This document shows, in pieces, positions 1 through 4,978 of a DNA stretch of 6,279 nucleotides. Under the pieces are notes generated by a model that saw nothing but the letters and a program-made list of their open reading frames with translations, did not search any database and was not told where the DNA came from. Both the position numbers and the translations under genes were made by a program. Within the stretch, counting starts at the first letter, position 1. Each line of letters starts with the position of its first letter. The stretch comes from Cytophagales bacterium (GTDB taxonomy: Bacteria > Bacteroidota > Bacteroidia > Cytophagales > Cyclobacteriaceae). The stretch is taken from contig DNZD01000192.1 of assembly GCA_003504855.1 (NCBI GenBank), positions 1 through 6,279 of the forward strand. Reading direction: 5' to 3'.

Positions 1-839
1 GGTATGACGTACTGATTCTTGACCATCCCCGAAGTAACCTCCCCACCCGGTTTGGGATTAAGTTTGACGATCAGTTCAATGGCGTCCTTGATATAGTCCT
101 CGTCGTCAAGATCCAGTTTCTTGAGGATCTTGGGGAAGTGCTTCCGGGTGAATTCTTCGTAACACTCTTTGATGATCCGTTTAGCCACGATCACATCCAC
201 ATCCTGTCCGTCGTCCATCCGTTCGAGCTGGAGCAGCAGACATTCCTGCAGGTTGCGTGCGCCGATTCCACCCGGGTCGAAGGCCTGAATCTTTTTCAGG
301 ATGCCTTCCACCTCGGCAAGGTTGGTTTCTATGTTTTGTGAAAAAGCCAGGTCATTGACGATAGCATCGAGGTCACGCCGGATGTAGCCATCGCTTTCGA
401 TGCTGCCCACCAATTGTTTGCCGATGGCGAGCTGTCGGTCATCCAGTCCCAGGAAGCCCAGCTGGGAAAGCAGGCTCTCATGCAGGGAGGTACCCATGGG
501 GATCGGCAACTCATGGTCTTCATCATCTTCGTTTTCGCGCTGCGACTTAAATGTGGCGTAGTCGTCGTCTTCCAGGTAGTCTTTGATGTCTACTTCCCCT
601 TCAGGTGTGGTTTCCGTTTCCGGGGTATCAGGTGCATCCCCTTCTGTTTCTGACTCTGGCGTTTCAGGCGTTTCGTCGATCTCTTCCTGTGGGCCTTCTT
701 CCAGGGCCGGATTGATTTCCATTTCCTCTTCGATACGATTCTCCAGTTCGGCTGTCGGCACCTGCAACAGCTTGATAAATTGAATCTGCTGGGGGCTCAG
801 TTTTTGCTGAAGATTCTGACTTAGTCCTAAACGCTGCAT
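1..839 (-). CDS. rpoN: RNA polymerase sigma-54 factor, N-terminal part (gene runs off left edge)
   Basis: Sigma-54 binds core RNA polymerase and directs it to -24/-12 promoters that need an AAA+ enhancer-binding activator. The first 279 codons are visible. Region I (about residues 1-47) has the glutamine/leucine-rich segment LSPQQIQFIKLLQ (14-26) and ends in INPALEE (42-48); this part contacts activators. Residues 48-110 are a highly acidic Pro/Glu/Thr linker matching the variable region II. From about 115 the core-binding region III begins, with the signature FDPGGIGARNLQECLLLQL at 187-205. The C-terminal helix-turn-helix and RpoN box lie outside the window, so intactness cannot be judged. 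The start at 839 is chosen because region I begins there as in the family, and an in-frame TAA (870-872) stops any longer version. No clear Shine-Dalgarno sequence is seen. The gene is divergent from asnS. Family identity is near certain. Confidence 0.96.
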   Translation of the reverse strand, partial: MQRLGLSQNLQQKLSPQQIQFIKLLQVPTAELENRIEEEMEINPALEEGPQEEIDETPETPESETEGDAPDTPETETTPEGEVDIKDYLEDDDYATFKSQRENEDDEDHELPIPMGTSLHESLLSQLGFLGLDDRQLAIGKQLVGSIESDGYIRRDLDAIVNDLAFSQNIETNLAEVEGILKKIQAFDPGGIGARNLQECLLLQLERMDDGQDVDVIVAKRIIKECYEEFTRKHFPKILKKLDLDDEDYIKDAIELIVKLNPKPGGEVTSGMVKNQYVI

Positions 840-857
840 GTATCGGGTGCTCAACTT

Positions 858-888
858 CAAAATTACAATTTAAGGCAGGCAGTTGAAA
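858..888 (-). promoter_or_regulatory. Candidate Bacteroidota-type promoter for rpoN
   Basis: Read on the minus strand, TAATTTTG (865-858) matches the Bacteroidota -7 consensus TAnnTTTG exactly. TTTC (888-885) lies 19 bases upstream where the -33 TTTG is expected, matching three of four bases. Transcription would start near 851, leaving a leader of roughly a dozen bases before the rpoN start. The motif is short and AT-rich, so chance is possible; the position relative to the gene is what supports it. Confidence 0.45.
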
Positions 889-914
889 GGGGTTTGGCAA
901 CGATTGTGCCAGCA

Positions 915-947
915 TTTGGTTATCACCAAAGACGGAGCTTCATTTTG
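915..947 (+). promoter_or_regulatory. Candidate Bacteroidota-type promoter for asnS
   Basis: TTTG (915-918), 21 bases, then TCATTTTG (940-947) resembles the Bacteroidota -33/-7 pair, with one mismatch to TAnnTTTG. The predicted transcription start is around 953-956. That lies downstream of the ATG at 950 and so supports translation of asnS from 995. A small inverted repeat, TTTGGT-TATC-ACCAAA (915-930), overlaps the -33 element and spacer; its meaning is unclear. Confidence 0.38.
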
Positions 948-994
948 CAATGCAAGCCAAAATCGCGTTTTTTGCAACCCGTTTACCATTGACT

Positions 995-2428
995 ATGAAG
1001 CGCACGAAGATTAAAGACCTGCTGGCTACCGCGCCATCCGGGCAAACCGTAGTTGTCCAGGGTTGGGTCCGCACGTTCCGCAACAACCAATTCATCGCGA
1101 TCAACGATGGATCGACCATACACAACCTGCAGGCTGTTGCCGCGCTTAACTCCATTCCAGAAGAAACGCTTAAAAGAGTGACCACCGGCGCCTGTATTTC
1201 GGTTACCGGAGAATTGATCCCGTCACCGGCCAAAGGCCAGGTCGTGGAGGTGAAAGTGGCCTCGTTGGAAATCCTGGGTGACAGCGACGCGGAGAAGTTT
1301 CCGCTTCAGCCCAAAAAACACTCATTGGAATTTCTGCGCGAGATTGCCCACCTGCGCTCGCGGACAAATACATTTGGAGCCGTGATGCGCGTGCGTCATG
1401 CGATGGCCTTTGCCGTGCACAAGTTTTTCAACGACCGGGGATTCTTCTACATCCATACGCCGATCATTACGGGTTCGGATGCCGAAGGTGCGGGTGCCAT
1501 GTTCCGCGTGAGTACCCTTGATCCCAACAAGCCACCGCGTGATGAGCACGGTCACATTAACTACAAAGAAGATTTCTTTGGTCGCGAAACCAACCTCACT
1601 GTATCCGGACAATTGGAGGTGGAGACGTATGCGTTGGCTTTGTCTGAGACGTATACGTTTGGCCCCACCTTTCGCGCCGAAAACTCAAATACGACCCGTC
1701 ACCTCGCTGAATTCTGGATGATCGAACCGGAGATGGCGTTCTATGACATCAACGACAACATGAAGCTGGCGCAGGATTTCCTGCAATACCTCATGAAGTA
1801 TGCATTGGAAAACTGCAAGGATGATCTCGAGTTTCTGGACAAAAGAGCAGCGGAAGAAGAAGCTGCCAAACCCCAGGACCAGCGCAGCGAACTCGGCCTC
1901 ATCGACCGGCTAAAGTTTGTCGTGGACAATGATTTCCAGCGATTGACGTACACGGAAGCCATTGACATCCTGAAGAATTCTAATCCGAACAAGAAGAAGA
2001 AGTTTCAGTACCTCATCGACCAATGGGGCGTCGACCTGCAGAGTGAGCATGAGCGCTACCTGGTGGAGAAACACTTCAAGAAGCCGGTGATCCTGTACAA
2101 CTACCCTGCGGGCATCAAGGCATTCTACATGCGACAGAATGAAGACGGAAAAACCGTCGCCGCCATGGATGTGTTATTCCCTGGCATTGGAGAAATCATT
2201 GGTGGATCGCAGCGCGAAGAGCGCTATGACAATCTGGTGAAGCGTATCAACGAGTTGAATCTGCCTGAAAAAGAGTTGTGGTGGTACCTCGAGCTTCGCA
2301 AATACGGCTCTGCACCACACAGCGGTTTTGGTTTGGGCTTCGAACGCCTGATTCTCTTTGTCACTGGCATGACCAACATCCGCGATGTAATTCCATTCCC
2401 GCGGTTTCCGGGTAATGCCGAATTCTAA
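995..2428 (+). CDS. asnS: Asparagine--tRNA ligase (AsnRS, class IIb)
   Basis: This cytoplasmic enzyme charges tRNA-Asn with asparagine using ATP. The 477-residue product is close to the usual bacterial length of about 465. It opens with an OB-fold anticodon-binding domain (about residues 1-100, including [21 protein letters not shown]), followed by the class II catalytic core. Motif 2 is FRAE at 226-229, leading into [14 protein letters not shown] (236-249). Motif 3 is GFGLGFER at 444-451, and the family-typical IPFPRFPG follows near the C terminus. The segment with SEHERYL and [13 protein letters not shown] is also characteristic of AsnRS and separates it from AspRS and LysRS. An in-frame ATG at 950 would add 15 residues ([15 protein letters not shown]) not expected in the family; [10 protein letters not shown] at 995 is the normal beginning. 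The gene is monocistronic here and ends at a strong hairpin terminator. Nothing looks truncated. Confidence 0.97.
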   Translation: MKRTKIKDLLATAPSGQTVVVQGWVRTFRNNQFIAINDGSTIHNLQAVAALNSIPEETLKRVTTGACISVTGELIPSPAKGQVVEVKVASLEILGDSDAEKFPLQPKKHSLEFLREIAHLRSRTNTFGAVMRVRHAMAFAVHKFFNDRGFFYIHTPIITGSDAEGAGAMFRVSTLDPNKPPRDEHGHINYKEDFFGRETNLTVSGQLEVETYALALSETYTFGPTFRAENSNTTRHLAEFWMIEPEMAFYDINDNMKLAQDFLQYLMKYALENCKDDLEFLDKRAAEEEAAKPQDQRSELGLIDRLKFVVDNDFQRLTYTEAIDILKNSNPNKKKKFQYLIDQWGVDLQSEHERYLVEKHFKKPVILYNYPAGIKAFYMRQNEDGKTVAAMDVLFPGIGEIIGGSQREERYDNLVKRINELNLPEKELWWYLELRKYGSAPHSGFGLGFERLILFVTGMTNIRDVIPFPRFPGNAEF

Positions 2429-2430
2429 GC

Positions 2431-2480
2431 ATAAAAAAATGACGGAGCCTAAGTGCTCCGTCATTCATTTTAATTTTTCT
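2431..2480. terminator. Bidirectional intrinsic terminator between asnS and creD
   Basis: A perfect 11-bp stem pairs 2438-2448 (AATGACGGAGC) with 2455-2465 (GCTCCGTCATT) around a 6-base loop. On the plus strand it is followed by a T-rich stretch (2468-2478). On the minus strand the A-run at 2433-2439 becomes a U-tract right after the stem. It begins 9 bases after the asnS stop and about 20 bases past the creD stop, so it can end transcription from both convergent units. Confidence 0.9.
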
Positions 2481-2484
2481 GTGA

Positions 2485-3876
2485 TCAGGCTTCCCTATCC
2501 GCGTACCATTTGATATTGCGGGAGGCGTACATGATGCCCGCCACCACCAGGAACAACCCCAGGCTGCCCAACAACAGGGAGTAATCCTGCATTTGGATGA
2601 TAACGAAGACAAACGCATAGAAGAACGTCATCAACCCGCCATACAGCATGGTCATTTGACGGTTTCTGAAAAAGGTAGAGGCGTACGCTGCAATCAAACC
2701 AATGGTAGCTACTGAAGCGAGCAGATAGGCGATCACATAACCCAGCTGTTCTGACAACGAAAGTAACAGCGTATAGTAGATGATCAGCGCGGCACCCACC
2801 AGGATATACTGGAACGGATGTATCCGGATCTTCTTCATCACTTCCACCATAAATAAAGCTAAGAAGGATAGAATTACGATCAGTACGCCGTACTTGGCGG
2901 TGCGCATGCTCTTCTGGTATTGGTCTACCGGCATCAGCAGACGAACACCGAAGTTAGAACCAGCCAAGGATTTATTCTTACCCGACCACTGTTGAGAAAA
3001 GGGCCGGTTGAAATGAAGAATTTTCCAGTTGGCATCAAACGACGTTTCAGTAAGCGTTCGTTGCTCGGGCAGGAACTCGCCGTCAAAACTCGGGTCAGCC
3101 CAAGGTCCCTTCAGGTGCATTTGGGTGTTCTTTCCGAGGGGCACGGTAAACAATTGCGTGCTACCCTTGAGAGATAACTTCCAGGCAACAGCAGGCTGAA
3201 AGTCTTCGGCGGTTTTCCAACCCAACCGGCAAATGATTCCATTGGAGACTATCGGCGAATTTTCATCATTAAAGTCTGCTCGTCGGGGGATACCGTCGAA
3301 CACCACACCCAGATCGTTGGTGGGCTCGGTACCTAAGGCTTTGCCACCCATCAACAATTCCGGTGTCTCGTTGATGCCCCGCAGGTCGCTGATCCCAAAC
3401 AGCAAACGCGCCTCGTTCCAGATCACTTGTTCCGACTGGATTTGCAGGGCACTGAAATCCGGCTGGGAAAAAGTTGCCTTTGAGTCAAGTAATGATTCAT
3501 ACACGACCGCATCAAACAGTCCCCGGCTGCGCACCTGCGGTTTGATGGTGCCCTCGGTATTGAGTTCCTCCGGCAGGAAGAAGGCATAGTCTTTTACTTT
3601 GGTCACTTCCGTTACGCCATTTGGTTTGTTGACCACCTGGTCGCGGAGATAAGGAATGCTGAGGATGGGTCCCGCCACCAACTGGGGTCCGGACCACTTC
3701 TCAGAAACTTCATCAATCACTTCCATGGCACGCAATTGGCGCTCCTGCATCAGGTCGGTAATCCAGGAAGAGGGAATGAGCAGGATTAGCACGAGAAATC
3801 CAATAGAGGCGAGTTTGATGGTGACAGATTCCCTGAACCAGTTGTTGACGCGGTCAATGATGTTTTGATTTTCCAT
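2485..3876 (-). CDS. creD: CreD-family inner-membrane protein
   Basis: CreD-family proteins are inner-membrane proteins linked to envelope integrity and, in Enterobacterales and Aeromonas, to the CreBC regulon and beta-lactam or colicin responses; the molecular activity is unknown. At 463 residues the length matches the family (about 450). There is one N-terminal membrane helix (about 20-40), then the family motif region RQLRAMEVIDEVSEKW...GP..SIPY (46-76), a large presumably periplasmic domain to about 325, and five C-terminal helices (about 328-347, 354-372, 376-399, 408-427, 432-451). The strongest signature is HPFQYILVGAAL...LLSLSEQLGYVIAY at 353-384, very typical of CreD. It is the last gene of a three-gene minus-strand operon, 32 bases after the winged-helix gene. 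No creBC genes are visible here. The family call is secure; the role in this organism is not known. Confidence 0.93.
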   Translation of the reverse strand: MENQNIIDRVNNWFRESVTIKLASIGFLVLILLIPSSWITDLMQERQLRAMEVIDEVSEKWSGPQLVAGPILSIPYLRDQVVNKPNGVTEVTKVKDYAFFLPEELNTEGTIKPQVRSRGLFDAVVYESLLDSKATFSQPDFSALQIQSEQVIWNEARLLFGISDLRGINETPELLMGGKALGTEPTNDLGVVFDGIPRRADFNDENSPIVSNGIICRLGWKTAEDFQPAVAWKLSLKGSTQLFTVPLGKNTQMHLKGPWADPSFDGEFLPEQRTLTETSFDANWKILHFNRPFSQQWSGKNKSLAGSNFGVRLLMPVDQYQKSMRTAKYGVLIVILSFLALFMVEVMKKIRIHPFQYILVGAALIIYYTLLLSLSEQLGYVIAYLLASVATIGLIAAYASTFFRNRQMTMLYGGLMTFFYAFVFVIIQMQDYSLLLGSLGLFLVVAGIMYASRNIKWYADREA

Positions 3877-3908
3877 AAGATTGTTGTTACTATTAAATCG
3901 AAGTGAAG

Positions 3909-4211
3909 TCAGCGTTTTTGCTGACGGATGAGTTCGGCCATGGCATTGAGGTGCCTGGTCAAAGCCGAGCGCCCCTTCTCAGTGATTTTATAGCGCGTAT
4001 TGGGTTTCCGGTCGATGAACGACTTAACCACGGCCAGGTATTTTTCACGCTCGAGGTGCCTGAGGTGTGTGGCGAGGTTGCCATCGGTGATGTCCAACAA
4101 CTCTTTAAGGGCCGTGTAGTCGTAGGCATCGTTGGCCGCCAGCACAGAGATGATCTGCAGGCGAATACGGTGCTCGAGCACTTTATCAAGATGGTCGAAG
4201 GGGTTTTTCAT
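3909..4211 (-). CDS. Small winged-helix DNA-binding transcriptional regulator
   Basis: The 100-residue protein is essentially one winged helix-turn-helix domain resembling the HTH_34 type (MarR/ArsR-like fold). The N-terminal helix has LDKVLEHRIRLQIISVLAAND (8-28). The DNA-recognition part is YTALKELLDITDGNLATHLRHLEREKYL (32-59), with the TDGNLxxHLxxLE pattern at 42-54. The wing follows as VVKSFIDRKPNTRYKIT (61-77), then a C-terminal helix (78-100) probably for dimerisation. No ligand-binding or metal cysteine motif is visible. Reading could extend upstream to 4277, but those 22 residues lie inside the preceding gene. The ATG at 4211 overlaps the upstream stop as ATGA, pointing to translational coupling. 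The gene sits between a membrane protein and creD and probably regulates its own operon; a palindrome at 4833-4848 is a candidate site. DNA binding is a confident call; the target is inferred. Confidence 0.9.
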   Translation of the reverse strand: MKNPFDHLDKVLEHRIRLQIISVLAANDAYDYTALKELLDITDGNLATHLRHLEREKYLAVVKSFIDRKPNTRYKITEKGRSALTRHLNAMAELIRQQKR

Positions 4212-4831
4212 CGATCGTACTTGCGAAACATGGCTGCACCGTAAATGATGTGTAGTACGCCAAATCCCAGGGACCAAAACAAAAGGCTATAACCGGGGAG
4301 TGCCTGGGCGAGAATACCAAGCGCAATTTCCGAGTAGCCCAGGTACCTGATTTCGTCATAGAGGTTCGGGCTGGCGTTCACCAGGGCTAGTCCATAAAAT
4401 ATCAGGCAGGCAGCCGCAACGATTTCGACCTGACCCTGCCACGCGCAGATGATGATAAAAATGCCACCCGTCACCAGCGGGATTGACAAGTTCAGGATAA
4501 GGCGTCGGCTTGTTTCATTCCAGATGGTAATGCCGTGACGCTTGGCTTTCCCCATCGTCAGCCACAGACCTGTAGAGAGCGAGGCCATCAGCACCACCAG
4601 GGCGATCAACATGACCTCTTTGAGACTGTTGATGTCATACACCGGATAGAGGCGGTATTCGAGGATGGATTCCGGGTATTGGAACCTGAAATAGGCGAAA
4701 GTCGCCCCTGCGAGGGCATAGAGGCCGGCGAGGATTCCCGACATACCGCTGAGCGATATGAATTTGGCTGAGCGTTGCATCAATTGATGGATGGACGCCA
4801 GCTCTTCTTCAAAATCCTGGTTATTACTCAT
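4208..4831 (-). CDS. Six-helix membrane protein of unknown function, first gene of the creD operon
   Basis: I do not recognise a named family. The 207-residue protein has a short acidic N terminus (MSNNQDFEEEL) followed by about six hydrophobic helices at roughly 25-48, 71-93, 111-130, 135-153, 165-178 and 181-201. No enzyme motif, signal-peptide cleavage site or extended soluble domain is evident. Two features that may matter are the loop EYRLYPVYDINSLKE (58-72) between helices 1 and 2 and the segment NASPNLYDEIRYLGYSEIALG (152-172). Its stop codon overlaps the start of the winged-helix gene by four bases, so the two are likely made together. A membrane protein paired with a small regulator could act as a sensor or anti-regulator that controls DNA binding, or could simply be co-expressed with CreD in the envelope. 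Neither is shown by the sequence. The start at 4831 is the first ATG after a credible promoter and palindrome. Confidence 0.85.
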   Translation of the reverse strand: MSNNQDFEEELASIHQLMQRSAKFISLSGMSGILAGLYALAGATFAYFRFQYPESILEYRLYPVYDINSLKEVMLIALVVLMASLSTGLWLTMGKAKRHGITIWNETSRRLILNLSIPLVTGGIFIIICAWQGQVEIVAAACLIFYGLALVNASPNLYDEIRYLGYSEIALGILAQALPGYSLLFWSLGFGVLHIIYGAAMFRKYDR

Positions 4832-4832
4832 T

Positions 4833-4848
4833 TTAAAAGTACTTTTAA
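4833..4848. promoter_or_regulatory. Perfect 16-bp palindrome, candidate operator of the creD operon
   Basis: TTAAAAGTACTTTTAA is a perfect inverted repeat with no spacer, one base upstream of the first start codon of the operon (4831) and overlapping the predicted transcription start (around 4845). The position suits a repressor site for a dimeric winged-helix protein such as the one encoded by the operon's second gene. No second copy of the core AAAGTACTTT was noticed in the window. Binding is inferred from position and symmetry only. Confidence 0.55.
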
Positions 4849-4851
4849 TTT

Positions 4852-4880
4852 CAAAGTAAAGTAACGGGTTTTACAAGAAA
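4852..4880 (-). promoter_or_regulatory. Candidate promoter of the three-gene creD operon
   Basis: On the minus strand TTACTTTG (4859-4852) fits the Bacteroidota -7 consensus TAnnTTTG with one mismatch. TTTC (4880-4877) lies 17 bases upstream as a weak -33 element. The predicted start of transcription falls within the adjacent palindrome, leaving a leader of about 10-15 bases. The match is imperfect, so this is a moderate call. Confidence 0.4.
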
Positions 4881-4917
4881 CGGGTTGCGTTTGGGCTGGA
4901 TTTATTTCAGGCTGGCG

Positions 4918-4967
4918 GATCGGGGAGCTCCTTTTTACCTGATCGGGGATGCTTTCCGAATTTTACC
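4918..4967. repeat. Imperfect tandem repeat upstream of the permease
   Basis: Two adjacent units each begin with the identical nonamer GATCGGGGA (4918-4926 and 4941-4949), continue with a GCT-like segment and pyrimidines, and end in TTTTACC (4933-4939 and 4961-4967). The first unit is 23 bases and the second about 27, the difference being a few inserted bases in the middle. The second copy leads up to the likely permease start and its GGGG sits just before an alternative ATG at 4949. It may be a duplicated regulatory site or an old slippage product. Confidence 0.5.
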
Positions 4968-4978
4968 GATATTTCACG

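Noticed and set aside
664..915. Minus-strand frame overlapping the start of rpoN (83 residues)
   Set aside because: It is out of frame with the clearly recognisable sigma-54 N terminus and has a Pro/Arg/Gly-rich composition typical of a shadow frame.
2431..2480. Hairpin as a small RNA or riboswitch
   Set aside because: Location between two convergent stop codons and flanking A/T runs fit a terminator; there is no extra conserved structure or space for an RNA gene.
3233..3589. 118-residue open frame antisense to creD
   Set aside because: No recognisable domain, and fully contained in the conserved CreD coding sequence on the other strand.
3903..4244. 113-residue plus-strand frame antisense to the winged-helix gene
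   Set aside because: A mirror of a real gene; no domain and no independent promoter or terminator.
4212..4277. 22-residue N-terminal extension of the winged-helix regulator
   Set aside because: It lies within the upstream membrane-protein gene, has no resemblance to the family N terminus, and the ATGA overlap gives a natural start at 4211.
4886..4893. TGCGTTTG as a -7 element for the permease
   Set aside because: One mismatch to the consensus and no acceptable -33 element at the right distance; too weak to list.
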